Below, piece after piece: positions 8,146-15,456 of a stretch of DNA of 64,000 nucleotides. The notes beneath the pieces are model-generated. The model was given only the letters and a program-made list of their open reading frames with translations. It ran no database searches and was not told where the DNA came from. Where the stretch lies: NCBI GenBank assembly GCA_964602445.1, contig CAZRQV010000003.1:124001-188000 (forward strand), read 5' to 3'. Within the stretch, counting starts at the first letter, position 1, and the number at the start of each line of letters is the position of its first letter. A program made the translations under genes and the position numbers. The DNA comes from HGM12587 sp964602445. Lineage in GTDB: Bacteria; Bacillota; Clostridia; Lachnospirales; Lachnospiraceae.

Positions 8146-10038
8146 ATGAAAAAAGAAAAAAATACCTTTGGCAAGATCCTGATGGTGCTGCTGGTTCTCT
8201 TCTTTTACGCACCGATCCTTTATATGATCGTATTCTCCTTCAATGAAGGAAAATCGCTGACCCATTTTACCGGATTTTCTCTGAAGTGGTATCAGCATAT
8301 GATGGAATCCGGCGATATGATGGAGGCACTTTATACGACCTTTAGTGTTGCACTTCTGGCGACGGCTATTTCGACGGTGGTAGGAACGGTAGCAGCCATT
8401 GGATTAAGCAAATCCAGAAAGATTGTCAGAGATTTGATGGATCAGATTAACAATCTGCCGATGATGAATCCGGAAATCGTAACAGCCATCGGATTTATGC
8501 TGTTATTCATTACCTTTAAGATTGAAAAAGGATATACGACCATGCTTTTGGCACATGTTGCATTCTGTATTCCGTACGTAATGCTTTCTGTAATGCCGAA
8601 GGTACGTTCTCTGGATCCGAATCTGGCAGATGCTGCCATGGATCTTGGCGCAACGCCGTTTCAGGCACTGACGAAGGTAATCGTACCGCAGATTACACCG
8701 GGAATCGTATCCGGAGCATTGATTGCGTTTACCATGTCCGTGGATGATTTTATCATTTCTTATTTTGTCACCGGACAGGGGGTCAAGAACTTAAGCATCG
8801 TGGTCTATACCATGAGTAAACGTGTGAATCCGAGTATCAATGCGGTTTCTACGCTGGTCGTTGTGATCATTTCTGTGGCATTGCTGGCCATTAATCTGAT
8901 TCCGATGCTGGTAACCAAATATCAGGAAAAGGGAAAGAATCCGAGAAAGATTCTGGCAATTCCTGTGGCTGCCGCAGCCATTTTAGTTATCGGACTTGCA
9001 TTTATGAAGGGGGGAATCCGAAATACAGAATTGCCGTATGAAGGTCAGACGCTCCGTGTTTATAATGCAGGAGAATATGTAGGGGAAAATCTCATTGAAA
9101 ACTTCGAAAAACAGACCGGTGCAAAAGTGATCATGGATCTGTTTGATTCCAATGAGCAGATGTATATTAAGATTGCCAATGGAGAGTCCTATGATGTGGC
9201 AATTCCAAGTGATTATATGATCCAGAGACTGATCACAGAAAATCTTTTGCAGCCTCTGGAGATGGAACAGTTGGAAAACTTTGAACTTTTGACGAAAGAT
9301 GTGAAGAATCTTCCGTATGATCCGGAAAATCAGTATTCAGTTCCGTATTTCTGGGGAACTGTCGGAATCATCTATGATAAGACCAAAGTCAGTGAAGCGG
9401 AACTGGAAGCGCAGGGATTTGATATTTTCCTGAATGAAAAATACCAAGGCGATATTTACCTGTATGATTCTGAACGAGACTCCTTTATGATGGCTTTGAA
9501 AGCATTGGGATATTCCATGAATACGGAAAGTGAAGAAGAATTAGAAGCTGCGTATGAGTGGCTGGTACAGTGTGTAGAAACGATGAAACCGGAAATCGTC
9601 ACGGATGAGATCATCGATAATATGGCACAGGGACGTAAAGCACTGGGCATCGTATATTCCGGAGATGCGGCTTATATCATGAGTGAAAATGAAAATATGG
9701 GCTTCTATCTGCCGGAAACCGGCACCAATATATGGTGTGATGCCATGGTCATTCCGTCCAATGCAAAAAATGTAGTGCTTGCCCATGAATTCATGAACTA
9801 TGTATGTACTTATGATGCAGCTTATGATAATTCGGATTATGTTGGTTATACTTCTCCAAATCAGGAAGTATTGGAAGAACTTTCCGGTACCGGCGGAACT
9901 TACGAAGGAATCAATGCGTATCTGCCAAGAACTGGAAATCCGATGGATGAAGTGTTTGAATTCAATGCACAGACCCGAAAGATCATCAGTAATCTTTGGA
10001 GCAAAGTAAAGATTGCAGCAAGTAATGTAAATAAGTAA
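8146..10038 (+). CDS. potC: PotC-PotD fusion: polyamine ABC permease joined to its substrate-binding protein
   Basis: A 630-residue fusion. Residues 1-265 are PotC: six membrane segments with the EAA loop DAAMDLGATPFQALTKVIVP around 163-182. A further hydrophobic helix (IPVAAAAILVIGLAFM, about 271-286) carries the chain out of the membrane. Residues 300-630 are a PotD-type periplasmic-binding fold (LRVYNAGEYVGENLIENFEK at the start, then DVAIPSDYMIQRLI). Normally PotD is a separate lipoprotein; here each transporter carries a tethered receptor. The last gene of the pot operon, it sits five bases after potB. Substrate (putrescine or spermidine) is assigned by family, not by residue analysis. 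Confidence 0.93.
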   Translation: MKKEKNTFGKILMVLLVLFFYAPILYMIVFSFNEGKSLTHFTGFSLKWYQHMMESGDMMEALYTTFSVALLATAISTVVGTVAAIGLSKSRKIVRDLMDQINNLPMMNPEIVTAIGFMLLFITFKIEKGYTTMLLAHVAFCIPYVMLSVMPKVRSLDPNLADAAMDLGATPFQALTKVIVPQITPGIVSGALIAFTMSVDDFIISYFVTGQGVKNLSIVVYTMSKRVNPSINAVSTLVVVIISVALLAINLIPMLVTKYQEKGKNPRKILAIPVAAAAILVIGLAFMKGGIRNTELPYEGQTLRVYNAGEYVGENLIENFEKQTGAKVIMDLFDSNEQMYIKIANGESYDVAIPSDYMIQRLITENLLQPLEMEQLENFELLTKDVKNLPYDPENQYSVPYFWGTVGIIYDKTKVSEAELEAQGFDIFLNEKYQGDIYLYDSERDSFMMALKALGYSMNTESEEELEAAYEWLVQCVETMKPEIVTDEIIDNMAQGRKALGIVYSGDAAYIMSENENMGFYLPETGTNIWCDAMVIPSNAKNVVLAHEFMNYVCTYDAAYDNSDYVGYTSPNQEVLEELSGTGGTYEGINAYLPRTGNPMDEVFEFNAQTRKIISNLWSKVKIAASNVNK

Positions 10039-10047
10039 CAAAAAAAC

Positions 10048-10075
10048 TTTGCGATTGACAGGAAAATTGTATAAT
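10048..10075 (+). promoter_or_regulatory. Candidate promoter of the Fec-Hyd-Nif-like operon leader
   Basis: A perfect TATAAT at 10070-10075 is preceded at 16 bases by a poor -35 (TTTGCG, 10048-10053). A TTGACA at 10055-10060 is too close (9 bases) to work with it. The box lies just after the potCD stop and upstream of the leader terminators. No other -10/-35 pair is visible before the first gene. Confidence 0.5.
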
Positions 10076-10081
10076 GTTACC

Positions 10082-10192
10082 ATGAAAATGAGTTCTGACA
10101 TCGAAATTACGGATTGAGGTGAAAGACACAATTGACATGGAAGATTTGACTGGTAAGGGGGGGACTTTACCCTGAAGGTCTGGATTTTGATG
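10082..10192 (+). ncRNA. Structured 5' leader upstream of tandem terminators; possible riboswitch-like attenuator
   Basis: About 110 bases separate the predicted start of transcription from a strong terminator, and no gene is encoded here. Two local stems are visible: an ATT...GTG/CAC...AAT hairpin near 10113-10132 and a GGTAA/TTTACC hairpin with a G-rich loop (10152-10170). It does not match the conserved cores of the TPP, FMN, cobalamin, SAM, glycine, ZTP or fluoride riboswitches that I can recall. Because the terminators lie between the only visible promoter and the first gene, conditional readthrough is the simplest reading. The ligand or protein is unknown. Confidence 0.45.
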
Positions 10193-10247
10193 GAGTTGCG
10201 TCGTCAGACGCAGCTCTTTTTTTGTGCGAAGCACACTTTGTTTTTTT
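10193..10247 (+). terminator. Tandem intrinsic terminators in the operon leader
   Basis: The first hairpin has a 10-bp stem (10193-10202 with 10207-10216, one G-U pair, GTCA loop) and seven Ts (10217-10223). A second, smaller hairpin (TGTGC-GAA-GCACA, 10223-10235) is followed by a seven-T run ending at 10247. The Shine-Dalgarno of the first gene begins immediately after. They could partly serve the pot operon, but no promoter fits between them and 10260. Confidence 0.85.
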
Positions 10248-10259
10248 AGGGAGGTATTT

Positions 10260-10517
10260 ATGGAGACACGAGTGGCTGTGATCAGCATTATTATCGAAAA
10301 TCAGGAATCCGTTCAGCCGATGAACGAGATTCTGCATCAGTATGGGGAATATATTATCGGACGTATGGGGATTCCGTACCGTGCCAAAGGAATCAATATT
10401 ATCAGTATTGCCATGGATGCACCTCAGGATGTGATCAGTGCATTGTCAGGAAAGATCGGCAGGCTGAAAGGAGTCAGCTCGAAGGCAGCCTATTCTCATG
10501 TGGGAGGTAAAGCATGA
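10260..10517 (+). CDS. TM1266-type iron-only hydrogenase system putative regulator
   Basis: An 85-residue protein whose sequence (VAVISIIIENQESVQPMNEIL, split here as VAVISIIIENQ and ESVQPMNEIL, then GRMGIPYRAKGINIISIA and LSGKIGRLKGVSSKAAYSHV) fits the small ACT/ferredoxin-fold family named for Thermotoga TM1266. That family is found beside hydE, hydF and hydG and is annotated as a putative [FeFe]-hydrogenase system regulator; its biochemical role is not established. The start at 10260 was chosen because GGGAGG lies at the correct distance; an upstream in-frame start would fall inside the terminator. Its stop overlaps the next start by four bases. Confidence 0.8.
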   Translation: METRVAVISIIIENQESVQPMNEILHQYGEYIIGRMGIPYRAKGINIISIAMDAPQDVISALSGKIGRLKGVSSKAAYSHVGGKA

Positions 10518-11533
10518 GCCTTACAAAGACCGGACGTTTGAGTATGGGGTGGAAACTTGTTCTCGTAGCATTACCGGTCTTAACGGCATTGTTTGCTTTG
10601 GGAATCGGACGGTATGTGATCGCACCTTCGGAAGTGCTGGATGCCATTTGCGGAAAATTTACCGGAAATTATGAGATTTCCGATATGGCATATAAAGCAG
10701 TGTGGAATTTAAGAATTCCAAGAATTCTGCTGGCACTGCTGGTCGGCGCAGGACTTTCCGCTGCAGGCTGTGCGTTTCAAAGTCTGTTTGCCAATCCCTT
10801 AGCAACACCGGATACGTTAGGCGTTGCCAGCGGTGCCAGTTTTGGTGCTGCTTTGGGAATTTTACTTGGTTTCGATCAACTGGGAATGCAGCTGCTGTCC
10901 TTTTTCATGGGAGCTTTGGCTGTAGTCCTGACCTGGCTTGGAGGTTCGGGAAAAGGCAGAGGATTAAGTACGGTAGTCCTTTCCGGCATCATGATCGGTT
11001 CTCTGTTTAATGCACTGGTCTCTCTGGTCAAGTATGTGGCCGATGCAGAAACCCAGCTGCCGGCCATTACTTACTGGCTGATGGGTGGATTAAACAGTGC
11101 CGGTTATAAAAGTCTTTTATTTGGAGCACCGCCGATCATTGTCGGAATTTTACTTCTGTTTTTGATCCGCTGGAGAATGAATCTTCTGCCATTGTCGGAA
11201 GAAGAAGCAAGATCCTCCGGAGTCAATATTTATGGATTGCGGGCAGTTACCGTGATCTGTGCCACCATGATCACTGCTTCCTGTGTTTCTATGTGCGGGC
11301 AGGTAGGTTGGGTAGGACTTCTGATCCCTCATATGTGCCGCATGAAATTTGGAAGCAATCATTTGTCCCTGCTGCCGGCAGCGGTAAGTTTTGGGGCGGT
11401 CTTTCTGGTAATCGTGGATACTGCGGCAAGAACGATGACAGCGGCAGAGATTCCGGTTTCGGTTTTGACAGCGATCATCGGTGCACCATTCTTTATCATA
11501 CTGATGAGAAGGAGCGGAGGCTGGCAGTTATGA
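10514..11533 (+). CDS. FecCD/BtuC-family iron-chelate ABC transporter permease
   Basis: A 339-residue membrane protein of the FecCD family, the permease of iron-siderophore, haem and cobalamin importers. Motifs include the N-terminal LRIPRILLALLVGAGLSAAG and GCAFQSLFANPLATPDTLG, the coupling region with GWVGLLIPHMCR, and RTMTAAEIPVSVLTAIIGAPFF near the C-terminus, all hallmarks of the family. It overlaps the preceding gene by four bases (ATGA) and the ATPase gene downstream by four. Only one permease is present, so the transporter is probably a homodimer as in BtuC. The cargo, an iron chelate or a tetrapyrrole-like compound, is inferred from family and from the Fe-cofactor neighbours. Confidence 0.9.
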   Translation: MSLTKTGRLSMGWKLVLVALPVLTALFALGIGRYVIAPSEVLDAICGKFTGNYEISDMAYKAVWNLRIPRILLALLVGAGLSAAGCAFQSLFANPLATPDTLGVASGASFGAALGILLGFDQLGMQLLSFFMGALAVVLTWLGGSGKGRGLSTVVLSGIMIGSLFNALVSLVKYVADAETQLPAITYWLMGGLNSAGYKSLLFGAPPIIVGILLLFLIRWRMNLLPLSEEEARSSGVNIYGLRAVTVICATMITASCVSMCGQVGWVGLLIPHMCRMKFGSNHLSLLPAAVSFGAVFLVIVDTAARTMTAAEIPVSVLTAIIGAPFFIILMRRSGGWQL

Positions 11534-12333
11534 AACTTCGGGTAGAAAATGGAACCTTTTATTATAAAAAACAGATACCGATTTTTGAGCAGATTGATTT
11601 TCAGGTAAACAGCGGTGAGATTCTGGCAATCTTAGGGCCAAACGGGGCAGGGAAGACGACGATGCTCCGATGCATCACCGGAATGCTGAAATGGAAATCA
11701 GGAAAGAGTTTTCTGGATGAGGAAGAAATCCAGCGGATGAATGCCGGAAAGCTCTGGAGCAAAATGGCTTATGTGCCTCAGGCAAAGACGGTATCTTCGG
11801 CATATACAGGGCTGGAAATGGTGCTTTTGGGAAGGAGCAGTCATCTGAATCTGTTTGAAGCACCGGGAAAAGCAGATGTAGAGAAAGCTTTGGAAGTAAT
11901 GGAATATTTAAAGATTTCTCATCTGGCAGAAAAAAAGTGTTCGCAGATCAGCGGCGGTGAATTGCAGATGCTTCTGATTGCAAAAGCCTTAGCCGCAGAA
12001 CCGCAGGTACTGATTCTGGATGAACCGGAATCCAATCTGGATTTTAAAAATCAGCTGATCGTACTGGATACCATGAGCAGTCTGGCGGATCAGGGAATGA
12101 CCTGTGTCTTTAACACCCATTATCCGGCGCATGCACTGCAAAGAGCGCAGAAATCACTGCTCTTATGTCAGGGCGGAACCAGTATTTTTGGGGATACGGC
12201 ACAGGTGGTGACAGAAGAAAATATCCGGAAAGCCTTCGGAGTGGAATCTGTCATCGGAGAACTTAGAACAGAGAGCGGAATTGTAAAAAATGTGATTCCG
12301 CTGAAGATTGCGACAGAGGAGGGTGTGCATTGA
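11530..12333 (+). CDS. FecE-like iron-chelate ABC transporter ATP-binding protein
   Basis: A 267-residue ABC ATPase with Walker A GPNGAGKTT at 36-44, signature ISGGELQMLLIAKAL and Walker B VLILDEPESNLD. The true start is the ATG at 11530, which forms an ATGA overlap with the permease stop; a longer reading frame from 11293 merely runs through the permease in another frame. It pairs with the upstream FecCD permease and the lipoprotein encoded at 16595. It is separated from that lipoprotein gene by hydE and the nif-like genes, which ties transport to the cofactor enzymes in a single transcript. Confidence 0.92.
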   Translation: MKLRVENGTFYYKKQIPIFEQIDFQVNSGEILAILGPNGAGKTTMLRCITGMLKWKSGKSFLDEEEIQRMNAGKLWSKMAYVPQAKTVSSAYTGLEMVLLGRSSHLNLFEAPGKADVEKALEVMEYLKISHLAEKKCSQISGGELQMLLIAKALAAEPQVLILDEPESNLDFKNQLIVLDTMSSLADQGMTCVFNTHYPAHALQRAQKSLLLCQGGTSIFGDTAQVVTEENIRKAFGVESVIGELRTESGIVKNVIPLKIATEEGVH

Positions 12334-13373
12334 ATCATCAGGAACTGATCAAACAGCTGCATCAGACCCATTCACTGGAAAAAGAACAGTGGGAACAGCT
12401 GTTTCGAGACTATAGGGCAGAAGATGTTTCCTATGCGGTGACATTGGCACAGGAAACAGCCATTGCTCATTTCGGAAAAAAGATCTATTTTCGCGGAATC
12501 ATTGAATTTACGAATTTTTGCAAAAATGACTGCTATTACTGCGGAATCCGAAAGAGCAACCACCAATGTCAGAGATACCGGCTTTTGCCGGAGGATATTT
12601 TAGAATGCTGTCGGGAAGGGTATGAAAATGGTTTTCGCACCTTCGTACTCCAAGGCGGAGAAGACGGCTGGTTTACAGACGACCGGCTGTGCAAATTAAT
12701 AAGAGAGATTAAGAACCATTATCCGGATTGTGCCGTGACTCTGTCTGTAGGAGAACGGAGTCCGGAATCCTACCGGCGTTTGAGAGAAGCAGGGGCAGAC
12801 CGGTATCTGCTTCGCCATGAAACGGCGGATCCGGTGCATTACAGACAGCTTCATCCAGAGCCGCAAAGTATCGAAAACAGGATTCGCTGTCTGAATGATC
12901 TGAAAGCATTGGGGTATCAGACCGGATGCGGAATCATGGTAGGGACACCGGGACAGACACCGAAAACGCTGGCAGAAGATATGAAATTGATGGAACGGCT
13001 TCAGCCGGAAATGATCGGTATCGGACCATTTTTACCTCATAAAGAGACTCCGTTTCGGGGGGAAGCGAAGGGAAGCGTAGAATTGACGTTATTTCTTCTG
13101 GCGCTTTGCAGGATTCAGTTTCCGAAGGTGCTGCTTCCGGCGACAACAGCTCTGGGAACGGCAGAATTGGATGGCAGAAAACAGGGAGTTTTGGCAGGCT
13201 GCAACGTGGTCATGCCCAATCTTTCCCCGAAAAATGTTCGAAAAAAATATATGCTGTATGACGAAAAAGCAGGTACGGATCTTTCTGCAGAAGAGGGAAT
13301 CCGTATTCTCCGTCAGCAGATGAAAGAGATTGGCTATGAAGTGATCGTAGGGAGAGGAGATGCAGGAACATGA
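12330..13373 (+). CDS. hydE: HydE-like radical SAM enzyme ([FeFe]-hydrogenase maturase family)
   Basis: A 347-residue radical SAM protein with the cluster motif CX3CX2C at C64, C68 and C71 (FCKNDCYYCGI). The sequence after it (GYENGFRTFVLQGGED, then GERSPESYRRLREAGADRYLLRHET) is typical of HydE. In hydrogenase maturation HydE acts on the organometallic Fe(CO)2(CN)-cysteine product of HydG to build the [2Fe] subcluster. The optional second Fe-S cluster of Thermotoga HydE is absent: the C-terminal third has no matching Cys triplet. The start is a TTG at 12330 with an AGGAGG site seven bases upstream; its TGA overlap couples it to the ATPase gene. No hydG lies in the window, so the natural substrate here is open. 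Confidence 0.9.
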   Translation: MNHQELIKQLHQTHSLEKEQWEQLFRDYRAEDVSYAVTLAQETAIAHFGKKIYFRGIIEFTNFCKNDCYYCGIRKSNHQCQRYRLLPEDILECCREGYENGFRTFVLQGGEDGWFTDDRLCKLIREIKNHYPDCAVTLSVGERSPESYRRLREAGADRYLLRHETADPVHYRQLHPEPQSIENRIRCLNDLKALGYQTGCGIMVGTPGQTPKTLAEDMKLMERLQPEMIGIGPFLPHKETPFRGEAKGSVELTLFLLALCRIQFPKVLLPATTALGTAELDGRKQGVLAGCNVVMPNLSPKNVRKKYMLYDEKAGTDLSAEEGIRILRQQMKEIGYEVIVGRGDAGT

Positions 13374-14134
13374 TAAAAATTGCAGTTTACGGAAAAGGCG
13401 GGATTGGAAAGTCTACGACCGTATCCAACCTGTCTGCAGCGTTTAGTGATTTGGGACTGAAAGTTATGCAGATCGGATGTGATCCGAAGGCAGATTCCAC
13501 CGTCAGCCTTCATGGAAAAGAAAAACTGACTACAGTGCTGGAGCTGGTGCGGGCAAAGAAAAATGAATTTTTTCTGGAAGATATGACCGCAGAAGGTTAT
13601 GGAGGGGTGGTCTGTGTAGAAGCAGGAGGACCGACACCGGGACTGGGCTGTGCCGGACGCGGCATCATTGCAGCACTGGAAAAGCTGCAGGAAAAAGGTG
13701 CATATGAAACCTATCAGCCGGACATCGTCATTTATGACGTACTTGGAGACGTGGTCTGTGGCGGATTTTCCATGCCGATGCGAAACGGATATGCAGATCA
13801 GGTGCTGATCATTACTTCAGGAGAAAATATGGCGATCCATGCGGCGGCAAACATTGCAATGGCAATCGAAGGCTTTCAGGGAAGAGGCTATGCCAAGCTT
13901 GGAGGCATCATTTTAAATAAAAGAAATGTCAAAGACGAAGAACGAAAGGTAGAAGAACTTGCTTCCGATCTTCATACGGAAATCATAGGAACTTTGAGCA
14001 GAAGTGAGACTGTTCAGGAAGCAGAGGAACTGGGCAAGACGGTCATCGAAGCATTTCCGGACAGTGAAATGGCCGGGGAATATCGGACGTTAGCAAAAAA
14101 ATTGATGGAAATCTGTGGGGTAAACCAATGTTAA
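13370..14134 (+). CDS. NifH/BchL-like ATP-dependent reductase component
   Basis: A 254-residue member of the nitrogenase iron-protein superfamily. It shows the P-loop GKGGIGKSTT (8-17), switch I region CDPKADST (37-44), and the two cluster ligands C94 (GLGCAGRG) and C130 (GDVVCGGF), which in this family bridge a [4Fe-4S] cluster between two subunits. The partner-docking Arg97 is also present. It should hydrolyse ATP to push low-potential electrons into the D/K-like complex encoded next. At 254 residues it is slightly shorter than NifH. It overlaps hydE by four bases (ATGA) and the next gene by seven. Nitrogen fixation is not implied: nifB, nifEN and molybdenum genes are missing. Confidence 0.93.
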   Translation: MIKIAVYGKGGIGKSTTVSNLSAAFSDLGLKVMQIGCDPKADSTVSLHGKEKLTTVLELVRAKKNEFFLEDMTAEGYGGVVCVEAGGPTPGLGCAGRGIIAALEKLQEKGAYETYQPDIVIYDVLGDVVCGGFSMPMRNGYADQVLIITSGENMAIHAAANIAMAIEGFQGRGYAKLGGIILNKRNVKDEERKVEELASDLHTEIIGTLSRSETVQEAEELGKTVIEAFPDSEMAGEYRTLAKKLMEICGVNQC

Positions 14135-15456
14135 AAAGAATCAATGAGCCTTTAAAAGAACCGCTGCAGGGAATTCCTGTAGCAGAGGCTTCCTTTCCGT
14201 CCCCGTACCCATCGGGACTGGAATATGCAGCACCTGCCAGAGGAACGTGGAATATCGTACATACGGGAATGCTGATTCCGGAAGCTCATGAAATCTTTGT
14301 TTGTGCAGCAAGCTGTCTTCGGGGCGTTGTCCTGACTGCAGCAGAAATCCATGCAGAAGCACGTTTTTCTACCGTAGAGATCAAAGAAGAAAATCTGCTG
14401 AATGGAGATATGGAAGAGCTGGTGATCGAAGGGGTCAGTGACATCATCGAAAAGCTGCCGGTGCGGCCGCCGGCGATACTGGTATATACCAGCTGTGTGC
14501 ATCATTTTGCCGGATGTGATCTGGATATGATCTACGAAACGTTACGGAGCAGATTTCCGGACATTGATTTTACGGATTGCTATATGAATCCGATCATGCG
14601 AAAAAGCGGTCTGACACCGGATCAGCTGATGCGCAGCCGTCTGTATACCTTATTAAAAGAACGGGAAAAAAATCCAAAAGCAGCAGCGATCATAGGAAAT
14701 GATCTTCCTACCAGAAAAAGCAGTGAACTGATCGAAATCCTGACGGAAAATGGGTTTCAGATCCATGAAATCACTTCCTGTAAAACTTATGAAGCCTATC
14801 AGGAAATGGCTGAAAGCAGCTATTATATTTCTTATCAGGGAGCCGCCGTTGCCGGAGGGGAAATGCTGGAAAAACGATTGGGCGGAACCCACTTTTATCT
14901 GCCGTTTTCCTTTGATCCGGAAGAAATTGATAGGGGATTGGAAAATCTTTGTCAGCTGCTGGGTGTAACTATGCCGGATTTTTCAGAAAAGAAAAAAGCC
15001 TGTGTGCAGGCACTGGAAGAAACGCTGAAAGTGCTTGGTAAAATACCGATCAGTATCGATTATACCTATTGTCCAAGACCGTTAGGACTGGCAAAACTGT
15101 TGCTGGATGCGGGATTTTGTGTGGAAAAAGTTTATATAGACAGCATCAGCGGTGAAGAAAAAGAAACTTTTTTGTATTTACAGAAACAGTTCCCGAATCT
15201 TTTACTGTATCCTACCATTCATGCAGCCATGCGGTTTCAGCATTCGAAGGAAAAACGGGAAGTGCTGGCCATCGGTCAGAAAGCGGCTTATTTTGAAAAT
15301 ACCGATCATTTTGTAAATGTGGTCGAAGGCGGCGGAATGCTGGGATATGATGCAATCCTGCATACGTTAGAACTGATGAGAGAGGCTTATGCCGAAGAAA
15401 AAGATATGAGAAATCTCATACAGATCAAAGGTATGGGATGTGAGGAATGCTTATGA
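14128..15456 (+). CDS. NifD/NifK-like (Oxidored_nitro) subunit, first of pair
   Basis: A 442-residue nitrogenase-component-1-like protein, shorter than NifD or NifK. Candidate cluster ligands are C59 and C63 (FVCAASCLRG) and C123 and C130 (YTSCVHHFAGCD). The TSC segment matches the second P-cluster-type Cys region of the family. Three Rossmann-like domains appear to follow: AAIIGNDLPTRKSSELIEIL starts one (around 191) and SIDYTYCPRPLGLAKLLLDAG another (around 309). The protein ends in GMGCEECL, an unusual C-terminal CxxC. It probably pairs with the following gene to hold an Fe-S cluster at their interface, as in BchNB or CfbD. The substrate is unknown. Confidence 0.85.
   Translation: MLKRINEPLKEPLQGIPVAEASFPSPYPSGLEYAAPARGTWNIVHTGMLIPEAHEIFVCAASCLRGVVLTAAEIHAEARFSTVEIKEENLLNGDMEELVIEGVSDIIEKLPVRPPAILVYTSCVHHFAGCDLDMIYETLRSRFPDIDFTDCYMNPIMRKSGLTPDQLMRSRLYTLLKEREKNPKAAAIIGNDLPTRKSSELIEILTENGFQIHEITSCKTYEAYQEMAESSYYISYQGAAVAGGEMLEKRLGGTHFYLPFSFDPEEIDRGLENLCQLLGVTMPDFSEKKKACVQALEETLKVLGKIPISIDYTYCPRPLGLAKLLLDAGFCVEKVYIDSISGEEKETFLYLQKQFPNLLLYPTIHAAMRFQHSKEKREVLAIGQKAAYFENTDHFVNVVEGGGMLGYDAILHTLELMREAYAEEKDMRNLIQIKGMGCEECL

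Noticed and set aside
10055..10060. TTGACA as -35 of the operon promoter
   Set aside because: It is only 9 bases from the TATAAT box, too close for sigma-A.
10224..10259. In-frame upstream start for the TM1266-type gene
   Set aside because: It lies inside the second terminator hairpin; the ATG at 10260 has GGGAGG at the right distance.
11293..11529. N-terminal extension of the FecE-like ATPase
   Set aside because: It overlaps the permease in another frame and precedes the standard ABC start; the ATGA at 11530 is preferred.
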